From NCBI RefSeq assembly GCF_003946505.1, contig NZ_RHON01000001.1, forward strand, positions 434,001-498,000: 64,000 nt of DNA. The letters run 5' to 3'. The notes under the pieces are model-generated. The model had not been told where the DNA came from. It saw only the letters and a list, made by a program, of their open reading frames with translations, and made no database searches. The stretch is from Companilactobacillus mishanensis. GTDB taxonomy: Bacteria > Bacillota > Bacilli > Lactobacillales > Lactobacillaceae. The position numbers and the translations under genes were made by a program. Within the stretch, counting starts at the first letter, position 1; each line of letters opens with the position of its first letter. Of the stretch, positions 18,236-27,557 are shown piece after piece.

Positions 18236-20893
18236 TTATTTTGCTTCGTACCAAGTTTTACCATGTGCTGATTCAACTTTCAAAGGAACATCAAGTTTCA
18301 CAGCAGAATCCATTACGCTTGGAACTAGCTTTTCTAAAATTGGAATTTCTTCTTTTGGCGCTTCAAAAATCATTTCATCGTGTACCTGCAAAAGTAAGTT
18401 TGCTTGAAGATTCTCATCTTTGATCTTCTTTTGCATATTGATCATAGCAACCTTAATAATATCGGCTGCACTACCTTGAATTGGTGTATTCATAGCTGTT
18501 CTTTGAGCAAAATTTCTGAGCGCAAAGTTTTTAGCATGGATATCTGGTAGATATCTACGTCTATGCATAATTGTTTCAACATAACCATTTTCACGAGCAA
18601 ATTTAACAATGTCGTCCATATACTGTTTAACTCCAGGATATTGTTCAAAATAATTTTCGATAAATTGTGCGGCTTCTTTACGAGTAATACCAATATTTTG
18701 AGAAAGACCGTAGTCACTTATTCCATAAACAATTCCGAAGTTCGTGGCTTTGGCTTTTCTTCTCATATCAGGAGTTACATCATCAGTGGTATCCAAACCA
18801 AAAATACGCATTGCAGTATGAGCATGGATATCATAATCTTCCTTAAAGGCTTCTTGCATATTTTCATCCCCGGAAATGTGGGCTAGAACACGCAACTCAA
18901 CTTGTGAATAATCAGCTGAAAACATTTCCCAATCTGGATGTTTTGGAACGAATGCCTTTCTGATCTGACGTCCTTCATCAATACGAATCGGAATATTCTG
19001 TAGATTAGGATCGATTGATGACAAACGGCCTGTTTGTGTCAATGTTTGTTGATAAATTGTATGGATCTTGTTGTCTTGTTGAATGAATTTTTGTAATCCA
19101 ATAGCATATGTAGAATTGATTTTTGAAATTTGACGATAATCCAAAATCATTTGTACTACTGGTGACTTGTCCTTTAATTTTTCTAGAACATCGACAGCGG
19201 TTGAATACCCGGTCTTAGTCTTTTTAATTACAGGCAATTTCAAATCTTCAAATAAAACTACACCCAACTGTTTTGGAGAATTAATGTTGAATTCTTCGCC
19301 AGCTTCTTGATAGATCTTTTGTTCGATTGTATTCAATCTTTCAGCAAATGAATTTTCCATTTCCTTCAGTTTGGCAGCTTCGACAGTCACACCTTTGATT
19401 TCCATAGATGCCAACACGATTGATAATGGCAATTCAATCTCATCGTATAGACTATCTTGGTCATTATCTTTCAACTCTTGCATCATCTTGTCATGTAATT
19501 CGTTGATGATTTGGGCCTTTTGACATAAAAAGTTCATCAAAACTTTTTCATCTTCAGGTATGGCACGTTTTGTACCTTTACCATAAAATTCGTCGGCATT
19601 AGGTAAGTTATGACCATAATTTTGGGCAACGATACCAATGTCTGTTTTGTTATTGTTAGTATCCAAAAGATAAGAAACCAGCAACATATCAAAACTAACT
19701 CCATTGAATTCACATCCGTATCGATTCAATAAAGCAATTGTCTTCTTGTTATCAAAAACATATTTTTCCTTTTTACCGTCAGCAAGCCATGATTTGAAAT
19801 TGGCATCTTCTAAGATTGTCACATCAGTCGTTGCGTAAAAGTTGCCTTCACTCTCAACAGCTAATCCAATGATCGGAGAAATATGATAATTCTCACCCAA
19901 GCTTTCAACAATCAAAGTTTGAGTTTTATTGGATGAAGCAATTTTTTTAGCAGCTTCGGCATCCAATTCAGCAAATTTGATTTCTGGAAGTTCTGCTTGA
20001 GTTTCGCCAGTGTCAACGTCCATTTTTTCTAGGAATGAGTTGAAGCTCATTTTTTGATAAAACTGGATCAATTGTTCTTGATTGTCACCTTGATATTCAA
20101 CATCTGCCAACTTCACTTCAATAGGAGCTTCGCAATTGATAGTCGCTAACTTCTTACTCAGGAATGCTTGATCCTTGTCATTTATCAAGTGTTCCTTTAA
20201 CTTGCTTTTCTTCATTTCATCAACATGTTCATATAGGCCTTCCATAGTCCCATATTCATTTAGAAGTTTAATGGCAGTTTTTTCACCAACTTTTTCTACA
20301 CCAGGATAATGGTCAGAATTATCTCCCATCAGTCCCTTCATATCAATGATTTGTTCAGGAGTGATGCCCAATTTTTCTTTGACATGAGTAGGTGTATAAG
20401 CTTCGGTCTCAGTCACACCTTTGATATTTACTTTTACGGTAACCTTGTCAGTAGTTAACTGGGTCAAATCTCGATCACCAGTAATAATCGTGACGTCCAT
20501 ACCGTCTTTTTCGCCCTCTCGCGAAAGAGTACCAATAATATCATCAGCTTCATAATTCTTGAGTTCGTAAGTTTTGATTCCACGAAGATTTAGCATTTCT
20601 TGAATCAATGGTAATTGTTCCATTAATTCAGGTGGAGTCTTGGCTCTAGTACCTTTGTAATCGGAAAACATTTCTGTTCTAAAAGTTGTCTTTCCAGCAT
20701 CAAACGCCACTAGCGCGTGTGTAGGTTTTTCATCTTTTAAAATAATATCAAGCATATTATTGAACGCATACAATGCATTAGTATGGATTCCATCACCTGA
20801 AATAAACTTGTCCAAAACATTATGCATAGCAAAAAATGCCCTGAATGAGACACTATTTCCATCAATCAAAAGAAGCTTCTTTTTATCAGCCAT
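18236..20893 (-). CDS. polA: DNA polymerase I
   Basis: Repair and Okazaki-fragment polymerase of 885 residues. The N-terminal 5'-3' nuclease (about 1-290) shows LLLIDGNSVSFRAFFA, the acidic YEADDIIGTL and GLMGDNSDHYPGVEKVGEKTA. The middle domain is in the position of the 3'-5' exonuclease but shows no DxE-type active-site motif (for example ESEGNFYATTDV), so proofreading is probably absent, as in many Firmicutes. The polymerase domain has motif A SADYSQVELRVLAH, motif B RRKAKATNFGIVYG and motif C QVHDEMIFE. The start at MADKKK is chosen for the GGGAGAG site 5 nt ahead. Confidence 0.97.
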   Translation of the reverse strand: MADKKKLLLIDGNSVSFRAFFAMHNVLDKFISGDGIHTNALYAFNNMLDIILKDEKPTHALVAFDAGKTTFRTEMFSDYKGTRAKTPPELMEQLPLIQEMLNLRGIKTYELKNYEADDIIGTLSREGEKDGMDVTIITGDRDLTQLTTDKVTVKVNIKGVTETEAYTPTHVKEKLGITPEQIIDMKGLMGDNSDHYPGVEKVGEKTAIKLLNEYGTMEGLYEHVDEMKKSKLKEHLINDKDQAFLSKKLATINCEAPIEVKLADVEYQGDNQEQLIQFYQKMSFNSFLEKMDVDTGETQAELPEIKFAELDAEAAKKIASSNKTQTLIVESLGENYHISPIIGLAVESEGNFYATTDVTILEDANFKSWLADGKKEKYVFDNKKTIALLNRYGCEFNGVSFDMLLVSYLLDTNNNKTDIGIVAQNYGHNLPNADEFYGKGTKRAIPEDEKVLMNFLCQKAQIINELHDKMMQELKDNDQDSLYDEIELPLSIVLASMEIKGVTVEAAKLKEMENSFAERLNTIEQKIYQEAGEEFNINSPKQLGVVLFEDLKLPVIKKTKTGYSTAVDVLEKLKDKSPVVQMILDYRQISKINSTYAIGLQKFIQQDNKIHTIYQQTLTQTGRLSSIDPNLQNIPIRIDEGRQIRKAFVPKHPDWEMFSADYSQVELRVLAHISGDENMQEAFKEDYDIHAHTAMRIFGLDTTDDVTPDMRRKAKATNFGIVYGISDYGLSQNIGITRKEAAQFIENYFEQYPGVKQYMDDIVKFARENGYVETIMHRRRYLPDIHAKNFALRNFAQRTAMNTPIQGSAADIIKVAMINMQKKIKDENLQANLLLQVHDEMIFEAPKEEIPILEKLVPSVMDSAVKLDVPLKVESAHGKTWYEAK

Positions 20894-20977
20894 ATTCTCT
20901 CCCATTAAAAACGAAATTAATCATTACTATTCTAACAAATACCGAGGGTTTGTGATAGTTAACTACCTTTAGACATT

Positions 20978-21029
20978 AAAAGAGATATCGAATGTTTCAA
21001 AGTTTTCACTTCAATTCGATATCTCTTTT
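20978..21029 (-). terminator. Perfect 16-bp hairpin downstream of murC
   Basis: AAAAGAGATATCGAAT / ATTCGATATCTCTTTT with a 20-nt loop. On the minus strand TTTT closes the stem, so it may end transcripts running on from murC and the structured region before it. The long T/A ends make it plausible on either strand. Confidence 0.6.
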
Positions 21030-21052
21030 GATTTAAAAATTTAGTTCAAATG

Positions 21053-21240
21053 ATGAAAAGTGCATCTCCGCTGATTGCTCCGATTCACTTTTCTGCTTTG
21101 ATTCTTTGGGTAACCTAGTTATGTTTTATAGCATAAACGGGTTCCGAACTGCAGGCTCCTAGCATAACTGCACCACTTTGAGCACGCTACGCGCGCTTTC
21201 AAAGTGGCACTGTTATGTACGGAGTCTGAACGCAGTTCTC
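21053..21240. other. Highly structured non-coding region between polA and murC
   Basis: No gene fits here. It is clearly richer in G+C than its surroundings. The main element is a long imperfect hairpin (21146-21238) whose arms pair in series: GAACTGC/GCAGTTC, CTCC/GGAG, CATAAC/GTTATG, CCACTTTGA/TCAAAGTGG, and a GCACGC/GCGCGC tip around a 3-nt loop. A second stem, GAAAAGTG (21055-21062) / CACTTTTC (21086-21093), lies to its left. It could be the structured 3' UTR of murC, a small RNA ending at the hairpin at 20978-21029, or a dispersed palindromic repeat. I cannot decide among these from one copy. Confidence 0.55.
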
Positions 21241-21256
21241 CACCCTCTTGCCACTT

Positions 21257-22588
21257 CTACTGCTGATTTGGATTCAATGTACTTAATATTTGTTCATATG
21301 CTGACTCATACTTTTGTACATCTCCTGCACCCATGAAGATCATGACTGCATTGTGGTAATCAAGAAGTGCTGACATATCTTCTAGTGTCAACACTTCTCC
21401 ACCTTTATGGATCTTGTCGCCTAAATCTTTACTTGTTATATCTCCGTGTTTTTCACGTATTGATCCGAAGATATTTGTTAAATAAACTTTATCTGCCAAA
21501 TCTAATGATTTAGCGAAATCGTCCATTAGGGCTAATGTTCTTGTGTATGTATGTGGTTGGAAAACAGCTATTACTTCTTTATCTGGATATTTTTGTCTTG
21601 CGGCATCAATTGTAGCTTTGATTTCTTGTGGATGATGGGCGTAATCATCAATGATTACCATATCAGCAACTTTCTTTTCACTGAAACGACGTTTAACTCC
21701 ACTGAATGTTTGTAATTCGCGGTTGATCAAGGCATGGTCTAGATGCTCCATATGACCTACTCCGATTACTGCTAGTGAGTTTAATACGTTATGTTCACCA
21801 TATAGTGGTACTTGGAAGTTACCGATATCCTTGCCGTCGATCGATACATCAAACGATGAACCTTTTACGGTTCTCTTGATATTTGTTGCACGGATATCAT
21901 CGGATTCATCTAATCCATAATAGTAGATTGGGGCATCAGCATTTATAGCTTTAGCATGTTTATCTTCTCCCCAAATGAAAATACCTTTTTTAGTTTTACG
22001 TGCTTCGGATTCGAAAGCATCTACAACGTCATTGATTCCACCAAAGAAATAGTCTGGATGATCAAAATCAATATTTGTGATTACTAAATAATCAGGTGAA
22101 TAATCTAAGAAGTGACGACGATATTCGTCGGCTTCAAATACAAAGAATTTTGCATCTTTTTCACCCTTACCAGTACCATCACCGATCAAGTAAGATGTCT
22201 TAGCAATTCCACTTAAAGTATGTGCTAAAAGTCCTGTTGTACTTGTCTTACCATGTGATCCGGCAATACCAATTGATGTATATTCTGAAACTAACTTACC
22301 AACCATTTGTGGATACGTTACGACTGGCAAATGCATGTCGTTAGCTTTTTTGATTTCAACTTGATCATCGTCAAAAGCATTACCCTTAACTATAGTCAAT
22401 CCTTCATGAATATTTTTCTCATCAAATGGAAGAATCTTGATTCCAGCTTGTTCCAAGCCTCTTTGGGTAAAAGTATACTTATCAATATCTGATCCTTGTA
22501 TTTCGTATCCCAAATCTTTCAATATCAATGCTAGGGCACTCATACCAGTACCCTTTATTCCGACAAAATGATAAACTGTTTTTTCCAT
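21257..22588 (-). CDS. murC: UDP-N-acetylmuramate--L-alanine ligase
   Basis: First amino-acid-adding ligase of peptidoglycan synthesis: UDP-MurNAc + L-Ala + ATP. The 443 residues are typical of Gram-positive MurC. Visible motifs are the N-terminal Rossmann [15 protein letters not shown], the ATP loop [15 protein letters not shown] (about 107-121), [31 protein letters not shown], and [11 protein letters not shown]. It is a single gene between ytpR and the structured region. The C-terminal extension after QILSTLN is short and runs up to that region. Confidence 0.97.
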   Translation of the reverse strand: MEKTVYHFVGIKGTGMSALALILKDLGYEIQGSDIDKYTFTQRGLEQAGIKILPFDEKNIHEGLTIVKGNAFDDDQVEIKKANDMHLPVVTYPQMVGKLVSEYTSIGIAGSHGKTSTTGLLAHTLSGIAKTSYLIGDGTGKGEKDAKFFVFEADEYRRHFLDYSPDYLVITNIDFDHPDYFFGGINDVVDAFESEARKTKKGIFIWGEDKHAKAINADAPIYYYGLDESDDIRATNIKRTVKGSSFDVSIDGKDIGNFQVPLYGEHNVLNSLAVIGVGHMEHLDHALINRELQTFSGVKRRFSEKKVADMVIIDDYAHHPQEIKATIDAARQKYPDKEVIAVFQPHTYTRTLALMDDFAKSLDLADKVYLTNIFGSIREKHGDITSKDLGDKIHKGGEVLTLEDMSALLDYHNAVMIFMGAGDVQKYESAYEQILSTLNPNQQ

Positions 22589-22596
22589 AATTACTC

Positions 22597-23232
22597 CTAA
22601 TTGAACATTTTTTCAGCTGCAGCAAAGTCGAATCCGTCTCCTGCTGTACCATTTTCCAAAACTAAGATTCCTCGTTGCTTAGGTGCATTCGGAATACCAA
22701 GCTCTTTTGCGGAACAAATCATTCCGTAACTATCGACACCACGTAATTCACCTGGCCAAATTTCCATACCTGTTGGCATTACGGCACCTGGCAAGGCAAC
22801 AACTACTAGTTGTCCTTGATCAATGTTTGGTGCACCACAAACAATTTGGACAGGTTTATCGAGTCCAACATCAGTTTGTGTAATGTGCAAGTGATCTGAA
22901 TCTGGATGTTTAACCATCTCTTCAACGTGACCAACTACGAATTTAGGTGCATTATCGACTTCCAAACTTTCTGAGAAGCCAGCATCCTTAATTGCACTGT
23001 TTAAAGTATCTACTTGTTTTTGATCAAGTGATATCTGTCCATTTTCTTTTTCGATTCCAAGTGATTTACCTAGACCAAAAAAATTGAAACCAATGGCATC
23101 ATTAGTTTCATTATTATAAATTTTAACTACATTACCTTTTTTTTCGAAAGATTGCTCGACGTTGGTATCATCTGCCAATTCAACGATCAAAATATCGCCC
23201 AGAACATCTGGATTATAAAAACTTAATAGCAA
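22597..23232 (-). CDS. ytpR: YtpR-type tRNA-binding domain protein
   Basis: A 211-residue protein with an N-terminal DUF4479-like part (about 1-90) and a C-terminal EMAP/OB-fold tRNA-binding domain (about 95-200; [24 protein letters not shown] ... QIVCGAPNI ... [15 protein letters not shown]). This is similar to the N-terminal domain of PheT and to B. subtilis YtpR. Function is not established. I choose the TTG at 23232 because GAGGG precedes it by 8-10 nt, while the upstream TTG in the same frame has no site. The thioredoxin-like gene directly upstream makes the usual ytpP-ytpR pair. Confidence 0.88.
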   Translation of the reverse strand: MLLSFYNPDVLGDILIVELADDTNVEQSFEKKGNVVKIYNNETNDAIGFNFFGLGKSLGIEKENGQISLDQKQVDTLNSAIKDAGFSESLEVDNAPKFVVGHVEEMVKHPDSDHLHITQTDVGLDKPVQIVCGAPNIDQGQLVVVALPGAVMPTGMEIWPGELRGVDSYGMICSAKELGIPNAPKQRGILVLENGTAGDGFDFAAAEKMFN

Positions 23233-23252
23233 GTTCTTTCCCTCACTCAAAT

Positions 23253-23579
23253 TTATTTATTAATTACCGAGTCAACAAAAGTCTCAACTTCTTCTTTTGT
23301 CTTACGGTCTTTATTTACTAGTCTACCAATTTCTTGACCATTTTCAATTATAACAAAACTTGGAATACCCATGATACTTAATTCTTGAGCAATTTCCATA
23401 TTGTTATCACGATTGAAGCTGATCCATTCAAAATCTGAGTATTCTTGTTCTAATTCTGGAATTTTTGGTTCAATAAATTTACAATCTGGGCACCAATCTG
23501 CGTGGAAAAATAAAATAAATTTTCCTTCTTTAGTTACCTTGTGCCAGTCTTTTTCACCATAATCTTCAAAATTTTTCAT
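23253..23579 (-). CDS. Thioredoxin-family protein (YtpP-like)
   Basis: Cytosolic thiol-disulfide protein of 108 residues with the redox motif WCPDC (Cys30, Cys33). That is not the WCGPC of classical thioredoxin. The conserved cis-Pro is in MGIPSFVII. It matches YtpP of Bacillus in size and in being next to ytpR. The start is chosen at MKNFED, 9 nt after GAGGTG; the GTG four codons earlier is part of that site. It is a likely auxiliary thioredoxin, and its partner proteins are unknown. Confidence 0.9.
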   Translation of the reverse strand: MKNFEDYGEKDWHKVTKEGKFILFFHADWCPDCKFIEPKIPELEQEYSDFEWISFNRDNNMEIAQELSIMGIPSFVIIENGQEIGRLVNKDRKTKEEVETFVDSVINK

Positions 23580-23708
23580 AATATTCTTCACCTCATATTG
23601 AAAATATACTTTTTAAATCTAAAACGGTCAATTAAACGCTCTTATGGTAGCCGGAAATAATATAATAGTGTTAATATAAAACTATAAAACATCAAGGAGT
23701 GATTTAAT

Positions 23709-24023
23709 ATGAGTAAAAAAGGTTTCGGTTCAGTTATTCTTGCTGGTACTGTACTAGCTGCTGGTGCAGCTGCTACTGTTTTGGTTAAACATCATTTAGA
23801 CAGCGAAAAAATCATCGACAAAGTAAAATCAGTTCTCGGAGAAGACAGTAAAGTCATTGGATCATGGGTTGAACCATTCTATCAACGCGTTGACGTGAAT
23901 GGTCAAACTTCATGGGGCATTGTTGGTGGCGTTACAACTATGGACGACTTCGACGTTGCACAATATCACTTCATTGCTGATGCTGTTTCTGGCGAACTAC
24001 TCAACATTAAAAAGGTACAATAA
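23709..24023 (+). CDS. Conserved small membrane-anchored protein, function unknown
   Basis: 104 residues. A short basic start (MSKKG) is followed by an Ala/Val-rich hydrophobic segment (about 8-26, ILAGTVLAAGAAATVLV), so it is an N-terminal anchor with the rest outside or at the membrane. The C-terminal part (about 45-104; GSWVEPFYQRVDVNGQTSWGIVGGVTTMDDF ... YHFIADAVSGELLNIKKV) looks like a small beta-alpha domain resembling PepSY-type folds, which is a weak impression. It has an AAGGAG site 8 nt before the ATG, and a TATAAT -10 box about 40 nt upstream. The terminator lies inside the end of trmB. Confidence 0.8.
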   Translation: MSKKGFGSVILAGTVLAAGAAATVLVKHHLDSEKIIDKVKSVLGEDSKVIGSWVEPFYQRVDVNGQTSWGIVGGVTTMDDFDVAQYHFIADAVSGELLNIKKVQ

Positions 24024-24034
24024 TCAAATAACTT

Positions 24035-24676
24035 TTAAAAATGGGCTTTCAGGTAATTTATCCTGAAGCCTTTTTTTGAAAACTTTTCTTCATATTCAGT
24101 TTGAATATTGTTTAAATTCAATCCTTCATTGTTATGTAAATCTAATGAAATCTCATCAAATTTCATTCCATAATTATTCATACTGATCAGTGAATACTCA
24201 AATAGACCTTGGTTGTCAGTCTTAAACTTGATGTGACCATCATCTTTCAAAACATATTTGTATTGTTCAAGGAAGGCTTTATAAGTAAGCCTTCTTTTTT
24301 CGTGTCTTGTTTTTGGCCAAGGATCTGAAAAGTTCAAATACAAACCGTCTATTTCATTTTCCGCAAATAATTCTGACAATTTAGATCCATTATCCAAAAG
24401 TAATTGAAGATTAGGAAGTTTCATTTCAACTTGCTTTTTGAGAAGCAAAGAAATTGCTCCCTCTTGAACTTCCATAGCTATGTAATTATTTTGAGGATTT
24501 TGCTTAGCTAAATCGGTAATAAAACGACCTTTTCCCGAACCTAATTCAAGAAATAATGGTTGTTCTTTTTCGAATTTACTTTGCCACTTACCCTGCATAT
24601 CTGTTGGTTGAACTGAAATTAAATCAAGATTATCATTGATCATTTCTTTAGCCCACGGCTTATTCCTTAGTCGCAT
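24035..24676 (-). CDS. trmB: tRNA (guanine-N7-)-methyltransferase
   Basis: SAM-dependent enzyme making m7G46 in tRNA variable loops. 213 residues: motif [16 protein letters not shown], the family signature [20 protein letters not shown], and the late motif [12 protein letters not shown]. It overlaps the stop of ecsB by 1 nt and is probably co-transcribed with ecsAB. Confidence 0.97.
   Translation of the reverse strand: MRLRNKPWAKEMINDNLDLISVQPTDMQGKWQSKFEKEQPLFLELGSGKGRFITDLAKQNPQNNYIAMEVQEGAISLLLKKQVEMKLPNLQLLLDNGSKLSELFAENEIDGLYLNFSDPWPKTRHEKRRLTYKAFLEQYKYVLKDDGHIKFKTDNQGLFEYSLISMNNYGMKFDEISLDLHNNEGLNLNNIQTEYEEKFSKKGFRINYLKAHF
24044..24077 (+). terminator. Terminator embedded in the 3' end of trmB
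   Basis: GGCTTTCAGG / CCTGAAGCC with an 8-nt loop then seven T. It terminates the plus-strand gene ending at 24023 while lying within the antisense-oriented trmB coding end. Confidence 0.85.
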
Positions 24677-25905
24677 TAAAATTCTCCATTATCTAAATAT
24701 TTTTTTAATTGTCTTGGCATATAAATATAGTTTAAGAAAAGTATTACTGCAAGACCAGCAATTATTATAATCACTGAATTTATACTGAAACCAAATTTAT
24801 AAATAATTGGGAAAATACTTACTACCCATTGAATCAATAACATTACATTACTTATTTTTGTAAATGAAGCAATTTTATCCTTACCGCCAACTGGATAAAG
24901 ACGTTGCATCAAGTTTTGCATTACTTCTTTGAAGTATGGCTTTAATTGGAAACCTACTAGATATATAAACAAAACTTCAACAATCAATGAGATATAGAAA
25001 TTATCAATAAAACTCATCAAAATAATTTGAAGAATCGTTAATCTCAAAAATAATCCAAGGTATTCATTATTTCTAACGACCCCTCGTGCGAATAAATAGG
25101 TATATGTATTCTTTGATTCCAATTTAATACTACTGAATAACCAATCAAGCCATTTACGGCGTTTAATTTTGCTAGTAACACCAGGTACATCAGTAAATAG
25201 GTTATAAAATCTCTTAACTCTAAACATTCTTTGATCTTCATCAGAAATTGCTTTTTGCCATTGAAGTTGTCCTGATTCACATTGTTTCTTATTTTGAAGA
25301 GCAAAATAAATCCAGCCAATTAAAGTGACGATCGGAGCAATTATTCCCGAGGTGTATACCGATATAAACATTACAATCAGGTACACAATATTCAACAATA
25401 ATTTAAGACTTACTCCAGAAATGCTTCCCTTATTGTAAATGCCTAATAGTTCAACATCTAATAAATTCATTTTGAAGAAAATAGTCGACAAAGCTAACAT
25501 CGACATATCAAAAACTGGAATCGAACCTGCTTGGAATGCAAACGGTGAAACGACTCCACTGACAACTATCAAAAGTACGATCGGTATTGCCCTGCTATAA
25601 TTTTCTGCAGATTTGAAATACTGATAGAACTGCTTTTCTCTGACTAATAAAAAGGTACTGTCAGGATCCTCCAACAATGTTGCCAAATGTCCACTTTGAA
25701 CCGTGACAAATAAGATCAATACTACGATGATTTTCCCGAACCATAATTCGCTATGTATTGTATCTAGCAAATTTGAATACCAGAAACCTAAAGCTCCTAA
25801 TAAAACAATAAAAGCCAAAACGAATGTATCGTTGAAAATCAATCTAAGATATTTAAACTGACCTAGCTGATGTCTTCTTAAACGTTCTTTCCATAAACCT
25901 GTCAT
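24676..25905 (-). CDS. ecsB: ABC transporter permease EcsB
   Basis: Membrane subunit of the Ecs exporter, 409 residues, with several hydrophobic segments (about 25-50, 55-80, 100-125, 155-200, 285-330, 345-400). In Bacillus, loss of EcsAB affects secretion, regulated intramembrane proteolysis and biofilm formation; the transported molecule is not settled. The family start FGKIV... and the basic loop [20 protein letters not shown] fit EcsB. Its start overlaps the ecsA stop by 1 nt. Confidence 0.92.
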   Translation of the reverse strand: MTGLWKERLRRHQLGQFKYLRLIFNDTFVLAFIVLLGALGFWYSNLLDTIHSELWFGKIIVVLILFVTVQSGHLATLLEDPDSTFLLVREKQFYQYFKSAENYSRAIPIVLLIVVSGVVSPFAFQAGSIPVFDMSMLALSTIFFKMNLLDVELLGIYNKGSISGVSLKLLLNIVYLIVMFISVYTSGIIAPIVTLIGWIYFALQNKKQCESGQLQWQKAISDEDQRMFRVKRFYNLFTDVPGVTSKIKRRKWLDWLFSSIKLESKNTYTYLFARGVVRNNEYLGLFLRLTILQIILMSFIDNFYISLIVEVLFIYLVGFQLKPYFKEVMQNLMQRLYPVGGKDKIASFTKISNVMLLIQWVVSIFPIIYKFGFSINSVIIIIAGLAVILFLNYIYMPRQLKKYLDNGEF

Positions 25906-26636
25906 TATAGATCCTCGTGTGACATCTTGATATAAATATCATCTAGATTGGCATCTTGCATATCAAATTTGGCTTTTAACTCATCAAGTGTTCCATCAGC
26001 ACGAACTTGTCCATGATTAAGTAAAATAAATTTGTCAGCATGGTCCTGAACTGTTGCCAAAATATGTGTCGACATCAATACAGAACAACCAGCATTTTTC
26101 TTTTCTTCAACAATATTCAGTAAATCGTTAACAGCTAGTGGATCAAGGCCAGTAAATGGTTCGTCAATAATAAATAATCTGGCATCTGTCATAAATGCGC
26201 AGACAATCATGACTTTTTGCTTCATACCTTTAGAAAAGTTTTGAGGGAACCATTCCAATTTATTATCCAATCTAAATGTCTTGAGCAAACGATTAGCATT
26301 TTCCCATGTCTTGTCATGATCCAAGCCATAAGCCATTATCGTTAGATCAATATGTTCTTTTAATGTTAACTCTGGATATAAGATAGGCATTTCGGGTACA
26401 TATGCAATTTTCTTCCTATAACCCTCAACGTCCTGATTCAGACTCATTCCGTCAATTAGAATTTGACCTCCTCTAGGAGTAAGCAATCCAATAATATGTT
26501 TAATAGTAGTCGACTTACCGGCACCATTTAATCCAATGAGACCAACAACTTGTCCATCTTCAACTTTAAATGATTCCTTTTTTAAAACGGAAACTTGACC
26601 GTAACCACCAGTCAATTCTTTTATTTCTAATGTCAT
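25905..26636 (-). CDS. ecsA: ABC transporter ATP-binding protein EcsA
   Basis: Nucleotide-binding subunit of Ecs, 243 residues. Walker A GLNGAGKSTTIKH (about 34-46), Q-loop region YVPEMPILYPELTLKEH, ABC signature NFSKGMKQKVM, Walker B LFIIDEPFTGLD, and H-switch in MSTHIL. It is the first gene of ecsA-ecsB-trmB, divergent from the hit gene 88 bp away, which matches the classic Firmicute hit/ecsA divergence. Confidence 0.95.
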   Translation of the reverse strand: MTLEIKELTGGYGQVSVLKKESFKVEDGQVVGLIGLNGAGKSTTIKHIIGLLTPRGGQILIDGMSLNQDVEGYRKKIAYVPEMPILYPELTLKEHIDLTIMAYGLDHDKTWENANRLLKTFRLDNKLEWFPQNFSKGMKQKVMIVCAFMTDARLFIIDEPFTGLDPLAVNDLLNIVEEKKNAGCSVLMSTHILATVQDHADKFILLNHGQVRADGTLDELKAKFDMQDANLDDIYIKMSHEDL

Positions 26637-26724
26637 GGATAAACCACCTATAATCTGTTTTTAATAACTTTTTTATGATAGCATTGTATTAATTGTAATG
26701 CTTTATTTGAAAGGGGAAATTTTT

Positions 26725-27153
26725 ATGGATGACTGTATTTTTTGCAAAATTATTCGAAACGAGATACCTAACATCACAATCTACGAAGATGATGATATTA
26801 AGGCATTCTTCGATATCTCACAAGTTACACCCGGCCATACTTTAGTAGTTCCTAAAAAACATGTTCAAAATATTTTTGAATACGATGAAGAATTAGCACA
26901 AAAAGTATTCAAAAAGGTCCCAATGATTGCTCGTGCAATCAAAGAATCTAACGACAAAATCATTGGAATGAACATTTGCCTCAACAATGGTGAAATCGCC
27001 TATCAAAGTGTTATGCATTCACATATTCACCTAGTACCTCGTTATTCTTCTGACGATGACTTCTCAATGACTTGGGGAGATAACACAGGTAAAGCTTCAA
27101 ACGACGAGTTAAATGCCCGTGCAGAGAAAATTAAAGAAAACTTGGAGGCCTAA
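26725..27153 (+). CDS. hit: HIT-family nucleotide hydrolase
   Basis: Histidine-triad protein of 142 residues, a dinucleoside polyphosphate or AMP-derivative hydrolase. N-terminal zinc-like DCIFCKIIRNEIP and the catalytic triad block MHSHIHLVPRY (HxHxH). I start at MDDCIF, 7 nt after AAAGGGG; the longer frame upstream has no site. It is divergent from ecsA and followed 1 nt later by the ytxH-like gene. Confidence 0.95.
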   Translation: MDDCIFCKIIRNEIPNITIYEDDDIKAFFDISQVTPGHTLVVPKKHVQNIFEYDEELAQKVFKKVPMIARAIKESNDKIIGMNICLNNGEIAYQSVMHSHIHLVPRYSSDDDFSMTWGDNTGKASNDELNARAEKIKENLEA

Positions 27154-27154
27154 T

Positions 27155-27454
27155 ATGAGTTTCATTGCAGGTTTTATTTTAGGTTCAATTTCCGGAGTAG
27201 CTGCTGAATATTACCAATCAACATACGCCACGCCTAAACATAATAATAACAACATAATCAATAATATAAAAGATTTAAAGTCCGATTTCACCAACTTAAA
27301 GGATCAATCTTCAGTTGCTGTTAAGGCAATTTCAGGTATTAAAGACGACGTTGTGAATTATACAGAAGACATCAAACCAGATGTTGCTGAACTTAAAGAG
27401 TCCGTTGCAGAGTTGCAAGATAACTTAGAAAAAATGCAAAATATCAACAAGTAA
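27155..27454 (+). CDS. Small YtxH-like membrane/coiled-coil protein
   Basis: 99 residues starting MSFIAGFILGSISGVAAEYY, a glycine-zipper-like N-terminal membrane segment. A long charged coiled-coil region follows (about 40-99, with repeated DDVVNYTEDIKPDVAELKESVAEL). The layout matches YtxH-type general-stress proteins, but the sequence is too short and low in complexity to be sure. GGAGG precedes the ATG by 6 nt and overlaps the end of hit, so the two are expressed together. Confidence 0.82.
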   Translation: MSFIAGFILGSISGVAAEYYQSTYATPKHNNNNIINNIKDLKSDFTNLKDQSSVAVKAISGIKDDVVNYTEDIKPDVAELKESVAELQDNLEKMQNINK

Positions 27455-27557
27455 AATATGAATTTTTTGTGCTTTTTTTCTTAATAATCAATCAATCACA
27501 CCAGTTTTATGGTATTCTCTTCAATTGTAGACATATTTTAAATAAGGATGTGTAAAG

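Noticed and set aside
21120-21245. Possible 6S RNA between murC and polA
   Set aside because: Long hairpin shape is suggestive, but I cannot identify the open central bubble or promoter-like features, and the genomic position is not one I know for 6S RNA. Kept as an unassigned structured region.
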